Positions 16,765 to 25,511 are shown, counted from the stretch's first letter. The stretch is 64,000 nt of DNA from Leptolyngbya ohadii IS1 (GCF_002215035.1 NZ_NKFP01000004.1:249726-313725); one strand, 5' to 3'. Notes: a model not told the origin generated them from the letters alone. A program made the numbers and translations.

Positions 16765-18315
16765 ATGACAACCACCATCACCGCCGCCCAGCCGATCGTC
16801 GAAATCGAAAAACCCCCTGAACTCGAAGTCGTCAACATGACCAAGCGATTTGGCAGTCTGGTTGCGCTCGATCGCGTTTCGATGATGCTGAAGTCGGGCA
16901 CGTTCCATGCACTGCTGGGCGAAAACGGAGCCGGGAAAAGTACGCTCGTAAAGTGCATTATGGGCTTCTATCGGGCAGACGAAGGCGAAGTGCTGATCCA
17001 GAAGCAGGCGCGATCGATCGAGAGTCCGCGGGATGCCCAGCGATACCACATCGGCATGGTGTACCAGCATTTCACCTCAGTTCCGGCGATGACGGTGGCG
17101 GAAAATCTGGTGCTGTCCCAGGCGGACGGGTCAAAGGTCATTAACTGGAAACAGGAACTCGATCGCTTGCAGGCGTTTATGGCCAGTGCGCCGTTTCAAG
17201 TGCCACTAGATTTGCCGATCGCCCAACTTGCCGCCGGACAAAAGCAAAAGCTGGAAATCCTGAAGCAGCTTTATCTGAAGAACAAAATCCTGATCCTGGA
17301 CGAGCCGACCTCTGTGCTGACCCCCGACGAGGCGGACGAGGTATTGGGACTGATTCGCCAGGAAGTGACCGCTGGAAAACTGAGCGTCCTGCTAATCAGC
17401 CACAAATTCCGGGAAGTGACGACCTTTGCGGACGAAGTAACGGTGCTGCGGAAGGGCAAGTTTGCCGGACATGGCTATGTCTCTGATATGAGCGTAGCGG
17501 ACATGGCAGAAATGATGATGGGCGAACGGCGTGAACCGCGAGAAGTCCCCAAAACGCCTCAGGATCAGACCGTTCCAGTTCTGGAAATTAATCAGCTGCG
17601 AGCAGACAAAGATAGCGGCGTAGAAGCCGTGAAGGGCGTGAACCTAACAGTGCATAAAGGCGAGATTGTCGGAATCGCAGGGGTGTCTGGTAACGGACAG
17701 AAGGAACTCGTCGAAGTGCTAGCAGGACAGCGATCGGCAACCGGAGGAGAAGTTTTGGTTAACGGAAAGTCTTACCGGGCAACTCGCGCCGAAATCGCTC
17801 AACAGTCGGTCTTTGTGCTGCCAGAAGAACCCCTTCGCAATGCCTGCGTGCCCTACATGAGCGTGGCGGAGAATATGGCACTCCGCACCTTCGATCGCCC
17901 TCCTCAGGCAAAAGGGATCATGCTGCTCCTGAAAGCGATCCGACAGGCGGCAGTAGGGCTAATTCAGCAGTTCTCCGTCAAAACGCCTTCCCCCGAAACT
18001 CCCATTCATAATCTTTCTGGCGGCAACGTGCAGCGGGCAGTCCTGGCAAGGGAACTCTCCTCCGATCGCATCAATCTCCTGATTGCCGCTAACCCCTGCT
18101 TCGGCTTAGATTTCGCCGCCGTCGAATTCATTCACGGACAGATCGTAGAAGCCCGGAATCGCGGCGTTGCCGTCCTCCTGGTGAGCGAAGATCTGGACGA
18201 GTTGCTGACCCTCTCCGATCGCATTGTCGTCATCAGCGGCGGACAGTTTGCCTACGAGAGTCCTACCGCCACGGCAGACTTTGCCCAAATCAGCCACAGC
18301 ATGGCAGGACACTAA
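16765..18315 (+). CDS. ABC importer ATPase (two nucleotide-binding domains)
   Basis: Energises the BMP-type importer, 516 aa. NBD1 (about 20-245) has Walker A GENGAGKST, Walker B 'ILILDEPTSVLTPDE' and a weak signature 'LAAGQKQKLEIL'. NBD2 (about 265-505) has a degenerate Walker A, GVSGNGQKE, a canonical signature 'NLSGGNVQRAVLARELS' and 'LLIAANPCFGLD' in place of a full Walker B. This asymmetry is normal in RbsA/BMP-type ATPases. It completes the transporter begun at 11251, although two hydrolase genes separate it from the permeases. Confidence 0.92.
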   Translation: MTTTITAAQPIVEIEKPPELEVVNMTKRFGSLVALDRVSMMLKSGTFHALLGENGAGKSTLVKCIMGFYRADEGEVLIQKQARSIESPRDAQRYHIGMVYQHFTSVPAMTVAENLVLSQADGSKVINWKQELDRLQAFMASAPFQVPLDLPIAQLAAGQKQKLEILKQLYLKNKILILDEPTSVLTPDEADEVLGLIRQEVTAGKLSVLLISHKFREVTTFADEVTVLRKGKFAGHGYVSDMSVADMAEMMMGERREPREVPKTPQDQTVPVLEINQLRADKDSGVEAVKGVNLTVHKGEIVGIAGVSGNGQKELVEVLAGQRSATGGEVLVNGKSYRATRAEIAQQSVFVLPEEPLRNACVPYMSVAENMALRTFDRPPQAKGIMLLLKAIRQAAVGLIQQFSVKTPSPETPIHNLSGGNVQRAVLARELSSDRINLLIAANPCFGLDFAAVEFIHGQIVEARNRGVAVLLVSEDLDELLTLSDRIVVISGGQFAYESPTATADFAQISHSMAGH

Positions 18316-18370
18316 TACCTTCTCCCCCGCTTCCTACTCCCCTGCTCCCCCTCTACTCATCCACCCCTGA

Positions 18371-19006
18371 ATGCCCATCTCTCCTGCCCCCCTCCTCCTC
18401 TTCTCCCTGGCAGCCATGACCCTTGCGCTGATTCCCGGACCCGCAACGCTCTATATCGTAGCGAGAGGCATTCATCAGGGGCGGATGGCGGGCATTGTTT
18501 CTGCCTGGGGGATTGCGTCTGGCAACGTGGTACATATCACCGCTGCTGCTCTAGGAGTTTCGACGCTGTTGCTGTCCTCGGCATTGGCATTCAGCATCGT
18601 TAAATATCTGGGGGCGGCATATCTGATCTATCTGGGCGTTCAGCAGCTTCTCGATCGATCACACCATTCCACTGTCCAAACCCCAAGACCACAGAGCCTC
18701 AAACAAATCTTCGCGCAGGGATTCGTCGTCAACGCCCTGAACCCGAAAGCTGCCCTGTTTTTTGTGGCATTTCTACCGCAGTTCATCGATCCGTCCAGAA
18801 ATGTCCTGATGCAGGTTCTATTCCTGGGTGCGGTGTTTACCCTCGTTGCCAATGCGGTTGACAGCAGCTATGCCCTGATTTCAGGGACGCTGGGCGGATG
18901 GCTTACCCGGAATCGGCGCTTTCACAAAACCCAAAAGTACGTGGCAGGCGGAACTTACATCGGACTGGGGATGGCAACCGCACTCACAGGCTCACACAGC
19001 AAGTAA
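18371..19006 (+). CDS. LysE/RhtB family exporter
   Basis: Small inner-membrane exporter of amino acids or related molecules, 211 aa, six predicted helices. It has the family motif 'LIPGPATLYIVARGIHQGRMAGIVSAWGIASGNVVHI' near residues 20-60, then 'YLGAAYLIYLGVQQL' (about 80-95) and 'GFVVNALNPKAALFFVAFLPQF' (about 118-140). Located between the importer ATPase and the second isochorismatase-like gene. It may export a by-product of the pathway, or merely share the operon. Substrate unknown. Confidence 0.88.
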   Translation: MPISPAPLLLFSLAAMTLALIPGPATLYIVARGIHQGRMAGIVSAWGIASGNVVHITAAALGVSTLLLSSALAFSIVKYLGAAYLIYLGVQQLLDRSHHSTVQTPRPQSLKQIFAQGFVVNALNPKAALFFVAFLPQFIDPSRNVLMQVLFLGAVFTLVANAVDSSYALISGTLGGWLTRNRRFHKTQKYVAGGTYIGLGMATALTGSHSK

Positions 19007-19027
19007 CCCTCTCTTCCTCGGAGCAAT

Positions 19028-19717
19028 ATGGCACTGATTGACGCGCAACCCTATGAATACGCCTTGCCGGCTGACCTGACTCACTTGGCGCTCGTGATTA
19101 TTGATATGCAGCGCGATTTCATGGAACCCGGCGGCTTTGGCGATGCGCTGGGCAATGATGTCACCCGGCTTCAGGCGATCGTCCCCACGCTCAAATCTTT
19201 ACTATCCTGTTTCCGAGAAAACGGCTTGCCCGTAATTCATACGCTGGAATGCCACCAGCCCGACTTGTCTGACTGTCCTCCCGCCAAGCGCGATCGCGGC
19301 AAAGGTTCCCTCAAGATCGGCGACGCAGGACCCATGGGACGGATTCTGATCGCAGGTGAACCCGGAAACGGCATTATCCCAGAGCTTCAGCCCCTCCCCG
19401 GCGAAATCGTGATCCAGAAGCCCGGAAAAGGCGCATTCTACGCGACTCCGCTTCAGTCCATCTTGCAGGAACGGGGCATTACCCATCTGCTGTTTACGGG
19501 CGTGACGACCGAAGTATGCGTCCAAACCACCATGCGCGAAGCAAACGATCGCGGCTACGAATGCCTGATGGTGGAGGACTGCACGGAAAGCTATTTCCCA
19601 GAATTCAAGCAGTCTACGCTGGACATGGTTCGCGCCCAGGGCGGCATCGTGGGCTGGACGGCTCCCGCCTCGGCAGTGATGGCGGCAATCCAGACGGCAA
19701 AACCGACAGCGGTTTAA
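19028..19717 (+). CDS. isochorismatase-like hydrolase, candidate triuret hydrolase
   Basis: Cysteine hydrolase of 229 aa, paralogous to the biuret-hydrolase-like gene at 15947. Triad residues are D30 ('[22 protein letters not shown]'), K134 ('[12 protein letters not shown]') and C164 ('[23 protein letters not shown]'). '[11 protein letters not shown]' replaces the '[11 protein letters not shown]' of BiuH and indicates a different substrate pocket. This subfamily resembles what I recall of triuret hydrolase TrtA, which releases biuret; ureidoacrylate hydrolase is the alternative. ATG 19028 lies 22 nt after the LysE stop with CTCGGAG upstream. It is the last gene of the cluster. Confidence 0.72.
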   Translation: MALIDAQPYEYALPADLTHLALVIIDMQRDFMEPGGFGDALGNDVTRLQAIVPTLKSLLSCFRENGLPVIHTLECHQPDLSDCPPAKRDRGKGSLKIGDAGPMGRILIAGEPGNGIIPELQPLPGEIVIQKPGKGAFYATPLQSILQERGITHLLFTGVTTEVCVQTTMREANDRGYECLMVEDCTESYFPEFKQSTLDMVRAQGGIVGWTAPASAVMAAIQTAKPTAV

Positions 19718-19735
19718 TTGTTTAGATAGCCTAGT

Positions 19736-20194
19736 CTAGATAGCCTGCACCTGACTCAAAATTCTCAGCGCGATCGCCTCTTCCACAGGCATTACGGATA
19801 AACGATTCCCCTGCCGCACGACCCACAACTCATCCGGGGTGAACTGCTGCCGCAGCAGATCCAGCGTGAAAATTTCCGCAAATTCCTTCTCAAATTCCAG
19901 CCGCACGGTTTGCCATCGCGGACTATCGGGCTTCGATTTTGCGTCGTAGTATTCGCTCTGCGGATCAAACTGCGTCGGGTCAATCACATTCGTCTCCACC
20001 ACCTGCATCATCCCCACAATTCCCGGCGGCGTGGTATTCGAGTGATAAAAAAACGCCCGATCGCCCACCTGCATCGATCGCATAAAATTCCGCGCCTGGT
20101 AGTTTCGCACCCCATCCCAGATTGTTTGGCGATCGCGCTTCAAGTCGGCAATGCCGTAGACGGAGGGTTCGGATTTCATCAGCCAGTAGTTCAT
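19736..20194 (-). CDS. EVE domain protein
   Basis: A 152-aa single-domain protein of the EVE/PUA-like fold (thymocyte nuclear protein 1 family). The family binds modified bases in DNA or RNA. Recognisable from 'MNYWLMKSEPSVYGIADL', 'WDGVRNYQARNFMRSMQVGDRAFFYHSNTTPPGIVGMMQVV' and 'RLSVMPV'. The conserved WDGVRNYQARN and FYHS segments form the binding pocket. It converges on the hydrolase gene at 19028 with an 18-bp gap. Standalone; no restriction partner is adjacent. Confidence 0.92.
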   Translation of the reverse strand: MNYWLMKSEPSVYGIADLKRDRQTIWDGVRNYQARNFMRSMQVGDRAFFYHSNTTPPGIVGMMQVVETNVIDPTQFDPQSEYYDAKSKPDSPRWQTVRLEFEKEFAEIFTLDLLRQQFTPDELWVVRQGNRLSVMPVEEAIALRILSQVQAI

Positions 20195-20261
20195 CGAGCG
20201 GGTGAGTAGGTGAGGGAATGGGGAGTAAGGGAGTAGGAAGCAGGGAGCGAAAGGCTTTCCT

Positions 20262-20296
20262 CTCTTGTAGAGTGGGCATCTTACCCGCCCAGTGCA
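20262..20296 (+). repeat. short dispersed repeat, second copy
   Basis: TTGTAGAGTGGGCATC-TTACCCGCCCAGTGC, a diverged copy of the element at 14609. It lies between two minus-strand genes, next to a purine-rich tract at 20205-20250. Confidence 0.65.
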
Positions 20297-20305
20297 GCCC
20301 GACTG

Positions 20306-21820
20306 CTAACGATTAATCTGTTTCTTCGAGGACTGCGGGGAATCGGGCAAGCTAGTGCCTTCGTCCGTCAGAGAGTCTATCAGATCTCCCGTTTCCGAGA
20401 GAATGGCTTCTGAGAGGGCATCGGCTTGATCGGATTGGAGGTCGATCGGGGCTTCCAGCAGGTGAATCAGGATTTTTTGCAGGCGAGGTCCGTCTGCGGC
20501 TTCAACGGTCATTTCGTAGGACGCATAGAGCAGTATTTCCCCAACAGAGGGAATTTTTTGCAGCTGATAGATTAAAAAGCCGCCGATCGTCTGATAGTCC
20601 TCCGATAACGGCAGTTCTAGATTCAGCAGATCGTTGACCTCCTCCAGGTCGGTTTGTGCCTGCACCCGGAAATTTCGATCATCGATGACCTCAATGTCGG
20701 GTTCTTCCAGGTTCTCGGCTTCGTGGCTTTCGCCCATAATTTCCGATGCCAGGTCTTGCAGCGTCACCAGTCCTGCCGTGCCGCCAAACTCATCCACCAC
20801 GATCGCCATTGGCTGACCCGATCGCTGCATCAGTTGCAGGAGTTCGCTCAGGTGAATATTCTCCGAAACAAACTGCGCCGGACGTACCCACGACTGAATC
20901 GGGCTATCCAGCGTCAGTGCCCCCTGTCCTAGGGGCTTTGCCAGTTCCTTAAAGTGCAGAATTCCCGCAATGTCGTCCAGCGATTCGCCCATCACCGGAT
21001 AGCGAGAATGCCCGGAGGACGCAACTTCCTGCAACAAATCCTGAAAGGTTGCCTGCCGCGACAGTGCCACAATATCAATCCGGGGAATCATAATTTCTCC
21101 GGCAGTGACATCGGCAAAGGCAAACACATTGCTCAATAGCTCCCGCTCCTCCTCCTCCAGTCCGGGGGATTCCGTCGAGGTGGCGATAATTAGCTCCAGT
21201 TCCTCCGGCGTTACACGGTTATACCAGCCCTGCCCCGTATAGGGAACGCCCACCAGCCGCAGCAGCCAGCGGGTAGACTGATTCAAAATCCAGATAAACG
21301 GATTAAAGAACCGGGCGATCGCCTGACTCGGTGCCCCCAGAAAACGAGCCAACTGCTCCGGGTACATCAGCGCCACGGACTTGGGGCAAAGCTCGCCCAG
21401 CACGATTTGCAGATAGGCAATCAGCAGAAAAGCAATCGGCAACGCCAGCGAATGGGATAAAACGTTCACGGTTCCCGCAGGCAAGGGCAGCCGCAAAAAC
21501 AGCGCCGACAGCAGCACCGCCACCGTACTTTCGCCAATAAAGCCCAGCGCTAAGCTCGATAGGGTAATGCCAATCTGGGTCGTAGACAGCAGCCGATCGA
21601 TGCCTCGCTGCAAATCCTGTACCGTTTTTGCCTGCACATCTCCGGCAGACACCAACTGGCTGATCCGCGATCGCCTCACGGAGACGATCGAAAACTCGGC
21701 TGCCACAAAAAAACCATTGATAGCAATCAACAGCAGCACTGCCAGAATTCGCAGCAGCACATCGGAACCGCTCAAGACCGGAAGTGTATCGGCTGATGCG
21801 CTTAGGGCAGGAGAAACCAT
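20306..21820 (-). CDS. CNNM/CorC family transmembrane CBS protein
   Basis: A 504-aa membrane protein of the HlyC/CorC (CNNM, DUF21) family, linked to magnesium or cobalt transport. The N-terminal DUF21 domain (about 20-205) has four hydrophobic stretches, starting 'LLRILAVLLLIAINGFFVAAEFSIVSVRRSRI'. A CBS pair spans about 235-360 ('IMIPRIDIVALSRQATFQDLL', 'IVVDEFGGTAGLVTLQDLASEIMGE'). The CorC_HlyC transporter-associated domain follows (about 375-460). An acidic/serine tail ends the protein. The 'hemolysin' label sometimes given to the family is not supported by function. Confidence 0.92.
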   Translation of the reverse strand: MVSPALSASADTLPVLSGSDVLLRILAVLLLIAINGFFVAAEFSIVSVRRSRISQLVSAGDVQAKTVQDLQRGIDRLLSTTQIGITLSSLALGFIGESTVAVLLSALFLRLPLPAGTVNVLSHSLALPIAFLLIAYLQIVLGELCPKSVALMYPEQLARFLGAPSQAIARFFNPFIWILNQSTRWLLRLVGVPYTGQGWYNRVTPEELELIIATSTESPGLEEEERELLSNVFAFADVTAGEIMIPRIDIVALSRQATFQDLLQEVASSGHSRYPVMGESLDDIAGILHFKELAKPLGQGALTLDSPIQSWVRPAQFVSENIHLSELLQLMQRSGQPMAIVVDEFGGTAGLVTLQDLASEIMGESHEAENLEEPDIEVIDDRNFRVQAQTDLEEVNDLLNLELPLSEDYQTIGGFLIYQLQKIPSVGEILLYASYEMTVEAADGPRLQKILIHLLEAPIDLQSDQADALSEAILSETGDLIDSLTDEGTSLPDSPQSSKKQINR

Positions 21821-21914
21821 TGATTCGATTAACTCAACAAAACATAGTTCCCCCCAGAACTGCCTGGAGGGTGAGAAGGGCGATTAGAATTCCACAATAT
21901 CTCCAAGCAGCTTC

Positions 21915-22184
21915 TTATGGATTCGGATTGCCTGACTCTATTTTGTCTTTTACTTGCTTCAGGATGTCTTCTTCTTTAAGAAGGGTTATGCCTTCGCCAC
22001 GAGCAGGTTTAGCCTGGGTATCAGGGGCACTATTCACCGGACGGGCATCGGGCTGGGTAATTCCCTTCAGCGCATCGCGCCCAGTGCGGTATCCCCAGGC
22101 GGCACTGCCAATTCCCGCCCCAATCATGACGGTCAACAAAAAAAGCGTTAGGACAACAGTTGAATTCACAAGGGTTGCTGCCAT
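21915..22184 (-). CDS. small single-pass membrane protein, unknown function
   Basis: An 89-aa protein with one N-terminal transmembrane helix (about 4-31, 'LVNSTVVLTLFLLTVMIGAGIGSAAWGY'). 'GYRTGRDALKGITQPDARP' follows, and then a charged, lysine-rich C-terminus ('LLKEEDILKQVKDKIES'). The reading frame is supported by its signal-anchor composition and by the lack of an alternative gene in this interval. It lies just upstream of, and divergent from, the tRNA gene. I do not recognise a named family. Confidence 0.65.
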   Translation of the reverse strand: MAATLVNSTVVLTLFLLTVMIGAGIGSAAWGYRTGRDALKGITQPDARPVNSAPDTQAKPARGEGITLLKEEDILKQVKDKIESGNPNP

Positions 22185-22230
22185 TCGTCAAGCATCAGGA
22201 TACAATAGAAGCCAAAATATCGAAACGTTC

Positions 22231-22303
22231 CCAGGGTTGGCCGAGCGGTTTAGGCAGCGAACTCATAATTCGCCTCAGGCGGGTTCAACTCCTGCACCCT
22301 GGA
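22231..22303 (+). tRNA. tRNA with CAU anticodon, probably tRNA-Ile2 (lysidine-modified)
   Basis: A 73-nt cloverleaf. Acceptor CCAGGGT pairs with ACCCTGG, discriminator A. D-arm GCC...GGC. Anticodon stem GCGAA/TTCGC with loop CTCATAA. T stem GCGGG/CCTGC with loop TTCAACT. CCA is not encoded. CTCATAAT around the anticodon resembles plastid trnI-CAU rather than initiator or elongator Met (TTTCATA), so Ile with lysidine at C34 is favoured. The acceptor does not look like an initiator tRNA. Confidence 0.88.
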
Positions 22304-22664
22304 CTCTTGGCTCATAGCTTGGCTTATAGTTCGGTCTCATAGTTTTGGTCATAGCTGTTTGATCATAATTTGACTGACTTCCACCTTTTCGCATTGTTCC
22401 GGTCAAGCTTCCGGTCAAGCTTCCAGTCAAGCTTCCGGGTCAAGGCTCTGGGTTAAGCTAAAGCAGCAGATTCGCAATTACTCTGCCTGGTAGGATGATG
22501 GATAAATGCGTTGATCGGGCAGGTTAACGATCGACCTTCGCCGTCTGTCCTAAACTGGTCTAGAATGACCTAGAACTGATGGGTTTTGACGGATCGAGCC
22601 TGATCCCCGAAATCCAAACATCTTCAGATTATGCTACTTTCCGCAGTTGCATTACTTTCGCCGA
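22304..22664. other. tRNA 3' flank with 12-bp tandem repeats
   Basis: Directly after the tRNA lie imperfect GGCTTATAG/GGTCTCATAG units. From 22397 to 22445 there are four tandem copies of TTCCGGTCAAGC (the third has A for G, the fourth an extra G). TCTAGAATGACCTAGAAC (about 22559-22576) is a loose direct repeat. No gene or clear terminator was seen. Confidence 0.6.
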
Positions 22665-23096
22665 ATGACTTCAGCACCCCATCAGAGCCATCTATTAATC
22701 ATCGAGGACGATAAGGGACGGTGTGAATACACCCTAGATCAGCCGATTTATTCGATCGGTCGTGACCCCCGCTGCGATATCCGGCTCGTCTCCCAGTTTG
22801 TCTCCCGTCGTCACGCCACCCTGATCCAGCAGCCCAACGAAGACGGCAGCTATAGCTATCGCATTGTGGATGGCGATCTGAAAGGGCAGGTGAGCGCAAA
22901 CGGACTGTTAATTAATGGGCGGAAGCTCCAGGCGCACAATCTTCAGCACGAGGATCGGGTGATTTTTGGACCCCGTGTGCAGGCAATTTACCACCTGCTC
23001 CAGCGCGATGCGATCACCACCGTACCGCCAGACGAGTACGATATTACGCTCATCAGCCCCAATATGGCGGGCGACCCGGAAGACTCCGCAGGTTAA
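22665..23096 (+). CDS. FHA domain protein
   Basis: A 143-aa phosphothreonine-binding signalling protein. The forkhead-associated domain spans about 15-100: '[25 protein letters not shown]' carries the conserved GR, SRRH and a later '[10 protein letters not shown]'. No kinase or other domain is attached. ATG 22665 is preferred over TTG 22647. Its stop codon overlaps the convergent yidD stop by 4 nt. It presumably reads out Ser/Thr kinase activity encoded elsewhere. Confidence 0.9.
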   Translation: MTSAPHQSHLLIIEDDKGRCEYTLDQPIYSIGRDPRCDIRLVSQFVSRRHATLIQQPNEDGSYSYRIVDGDLKGQVSANGLLINGRKLQAHNLQHEDRVIFGPRVQAIYHLLQRDAITTVPPDEYDITLISPNMAGDPEDSAG

Positions 23097-23320
23097 GGAA
23101 TTTCCTCCTTGGGTGGCACCGGGTCATACCCCCCCGGATGAAAGGGATGGCACCGCAAAATTCGCCGCACCGTAAGCCAACTGCCCTTGACCGCACCAAA
23201 CCGCTGAATTGCCTCAATGCCGTACTGGGAACAGGTGGGCTGAAACCGACAGGAGGGTGGAAACAGGGGCGAAATCAGCAGCCGATACGCCTGAATCAGC
23301 CAGATTAAAAGTTGCTTCAT
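23093..23320 (-). CDS. yidD: membrane protein insertion efficiency factor YidD
   Basis: A 75-aa protein that assists YidC/Sec-dependent insertion of membrane proteins at the inner membrane. The signature is clear: '[35 protein letters not shown]...[16 protein letters not shown]', with the conserved cysteines. Length is typical. It overlaps the FHA gene tail to tail. No yidC, rnpA or rpmH is adjacent, unlike the common bacterial arrangement. Confidence 0.96.
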   Translation of the reverse strand: MKQLLIWLIQAYRLLISPLFPPSCRFQPTCSQYGIEAIQRFGAVKGSWLTVRRILRCHPFHPGGYDPVPPKEEIP

Positions 23321-23385
23321 TCTTCTATTCTATTGGGTCTATGACGTGTCTATTGCGTCTATGACGTGCCGTCTATTGCGGCTCT

Positions 23386-23964
23386 CTATTCCAGGGAACA
23401 GGGCTGCTGGACTGCCCTACGCAGCAATTGCTTGTACTCCCGATCGCCAATTTCAAACGATCCAAACCGTTCCAGGTGAGCATTGGTCATTTGAGCATCA
23501 AACAAAAGGAACTGACGCGATCGCAGCCGCTCCACCAGTTTCACCATCGCCACCTTGGAGCCGTCCGGAATCCGGTAGAACATGGATTCTCCGATAAAAG
23601 CGCCACCAATCACAATGCCGAGAATTCCGCCTGCCAGTTCATCCCCCTGCCAGGTTTCAAAGCTGTGCGCCCAGCCAGCCCGGTGCAGTTCCCCATAGAT
23701 TTCTTGAAGTTCGCCCGAAATCCAGGTGGTCTCGCGATCGGCACAGCCTGCCACCACCTCCGGAAAAGCCCGATCGATCGCCACCGTAAAGCGATTTTGG
23801 TTTAACACCCGCTGAAGCGATCGGGGGTAGCGAAACCGCTCATCCAGGGGAATGAGTGCCCGTTTGCGGCTGCTGTACCAGTCGAGGTTGCCCTGCTCAT
23901 CTGCCATTAAAAAATAGCCCTGGGCATAGGCAGTCACGATCGAAGGAATGTCGTAGCGAGTCAT
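23386..23964 (-). CDS. aat: leucyl/phenylalanyl-tRNA-protein transferase
   Basis: Adds Leu or Phe from aminoacyl-tRNA to N-terminal Arg/Lys of proteins, marking them for ClpS/ClpAP degradation (N-end rule). At 192 aa it is shorter than the E. coli enzyme and lacks an N-terminal domain. The GNAT-like catalytic domain is intact: '[30 protein letters not shown]', '[52 protein letters not shown]' and '[15 protein letters not shown]'. It is divergent from the small gene at 24017, 52 bp apart. Confidence 0.95.
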   Translation of the reverse strand: MTRYDIPSIVTAYAQGYFLMADEQGNLDWYSSRKRALIPLDERFRYPRSLQRVLNQNRFTVAIDRAFPEVVAGCADRETTWISGELQEIYGELHRAGWAHSFETWQGDELAGGILGIVIGGAFIGESMFYRIPDGSKVAMVKLVERLRSRQFLLFDAQMTNAHLERFGSFEIGDREYKQLLRRAVQQPCSLE

Positions 23965-24016
23965 AGCCTGAGGCGCGGCATTGCGATAATCTGAGGGTAC
24001 GATACCCCAAAAAACG

Positions 24017-24349
24017 ATGGCTGAACCAATTCCCCCCGTAACCCTGCCCCCCGCAACCCATGCTGAACAGGAGGGCGAATGGCTGAAAGCTTCCCTGCAC
24101 CGCTGGCTGGACGAAGAATTTCTTCCAGAAGCCGTGAACGATCAAATTGCGGCAAGAGCAGCCCAGGTGTATGTGCGGCACCGGATGGAGGGCGAAAACG
24201 ATGTCGGATCGCTGGTCATTGCGATCGTCACAGAGATGCAGTCGTTCGACTTCTCGAAAAGCTTCTACAGCGAGTTTGCCGTTGCCAATGCAGTTAGCGA
24301 CCTGCTGCTCGACAGCTTGGGGATCGATCGCTGCTGTGGACAGGGTTAG
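24017..24349 (+). CDS. conserved cyanobacterial protein, unknown function
   Basis: A 110-aa soluble, acidic protein that I do not recognise. A proline-rich start ('[13 protein letters not shown]') precedes a mostly helical body ('[55 protein letters not shown]'). The tail is '[22 protein letters not shown]'. HIP1-containing codons and composition fit the neighbourhood, so it is likely real. It shares a 52-bp divergent spacer with aat. Confidence 0.7.
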   Translation: MAEPIPPVTLPPATHAEQEGEWLKASLHRWLDEEFLPEAVNDQIAARAAQVYVRHRMEGENDVGSLVIAIVTEMQSFDFSKSFYSEFAVANAVSDLLLDSLGIDRCCGQG

Positions 24350-24610
24350 TTTTTAAGGACTTTCCGCAATTCGTTCATTTTTTCAAATCGTTTGCCTTCA
24401 ATTCACCCGATCAGCTGATGGGAAGGGGTTATTTCGCTCTCTAACTTCGCCATTTCTAACACCGAACTTTAACTATTTGCTTCATTTAATAAGCTCAATG
24501 TTTTGTGAATTTATCATTAAAAATAGCAACCTAAAATAAATTATTGCCCTCACCAGCGATCCGTTAGGACTCTGGTAATATGGGCTTGAAGCACCGCAAA
24601 GCAAATACTT

Positions 24611-25372
24611 ATGCTGCCTACCCTGTCTCCAGAAGCTACCCGCTACAAGCAAGAGGTTAAGCTTGGACGCGTTTTACTGGTTGAAGACGAAGAGCTGATT
24701 CGAGAAACGATCGCCTTGGCACTGGCTGAGGAAGGCTATGAAGTCATCACTGCTGAAGATGGGCGACGCGGCTTGGATTTGATTGGTCGCAATGGAGAAC
24801 TGGGACAAACTGAAACGCTACCGTTTGATCTGGTCATTCTGGATCTGATGTTGCCCTACGTAAACGGTTTAGATCTCTGTCGGCTATTACGGCATGAAGG
24901 CAGCAGTGTGCCAATTCTAATGCTGAGTGCCAAGGGCAGCGAAACCGATCGCGTGGTGGGCTTAGAAGTCGGGGCAGACGATTACCTGACGAAACCCTTT
25001 GGAATGCGAGAGCTAATCGCTCGCTGTCGGGCACTGCTGCGTCGGCATCACCATACTCAGCACAAGACGCAGGAGGCGGTTTTGCGCTTCCAGGACATCG
25101 TTCTGTACCCCCAGGAATGCCGGGTAACGGTGCGCGGCGAAGAAATCAACCTGTCGCCCAAGGAATTTAGGATTCTGGAACTGTTTATGTCCAATCCCCG
25201 GCGCGTGTGGTCGCGGGAACAGCTGATCGAGCGGATCTGGGGTCCAGACTTCATGGGCGACAGCAAAACTGTAGATGTGCATATTCGCTGGCTGCGCGAA
25301 AAACTGGAGCTTGACCCCAGCCGTCCGGGGTATTTGCTAACGGTTAGAGGATTTGGCTACCGCTTTGGCTGA
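24611..25372 (+). CDS. sphR: OmpR/PhoB-type response regulator, SphR-like
   Basis: DNA-binding response regulator of 253 aa. Receiver domain (about 20-135): acidic pocket E26/D27, phospho-acceptor D78 in 'LVILDLMLPYVNGLDLCR', and K128 in 'DDYLTKPF'. Winged-helix domain (about 155-250): 'LSPKEFRILELFMSNPRRVWSREQLIERIWG...VDVHIRWLREKLE...VRGFGYRF'. The next gene encodes a kinase with SphS-like architecture, so this is probably the phosphate-starvation regulator SphR. The 260-bp AT-rich upstream region may hold its promoter (TAATAT at about 24576). No pho-regulon target gene is in the window. Confidence 0.85.
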   Translation: MLPTLSPEATRYKQEVKLGRVLLVEDEELIRETIALALAEEGYEVITAEDGRRGLDLIGRNGELGQTETLPFDLVILDLMLPYVNGLDLCRLLRHEGSSVPILMLSAKGSETDRVVGLEVGADDYLTKPFGMRELIARCRALLRRHHHTQHKTQEAVLRFQDIVLYPQECRVTVRGEEINLSPKEFRILELFMSNPRRVWSREQLIERIWGPDFMGDSKTVDVHIRWLREKLELDPSRPGYLLTVRGFGYRFG

Positions 25373-25460
25373 TTGGTGAGCAGCTCATTAGATGGAAATT
25401 AGGCGATTGCAGATGAGCGCTCTTTAAACAGGAACATCCTGCGATCGATTGCCCTAAATC

Positions 25461-25511
25461 CCCCGTTTTGTGATGTACCCCGTTTTGTGATGTACCCCGT
25501 TTTGTGATGTA
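25461..25511 (+). repeat. three exact 17-bp tandem copies between sphR and sphS
   Basis: CCCCGTTTTGTGATGTA is repeated three times without interruption, at 25461-25477, 25478-25494 and 25495-25511. It lies in the 232-bp spacer between regulator and kinase. The 17-bp period is not a multiple of three, and no start codon lies in it. It may be neutral slippage or a protein-binding array. Confidence 0.9.

Noticed and set aside
20306-21820. Calling the CNNM/CorC protein a hemolysin
   Set aside because: The label comes from historical annotation; the DUF21-CBS-CorC architecture points to a metal-ion-related membrane protein.
25461-25511. CRISPR array at the 17-bp repeats, and at the other tandem repeats (22397, 35101, 59420)
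   Set aside because: The units are contiguous with no unique spacers, they are too short, and no cas gene is present.
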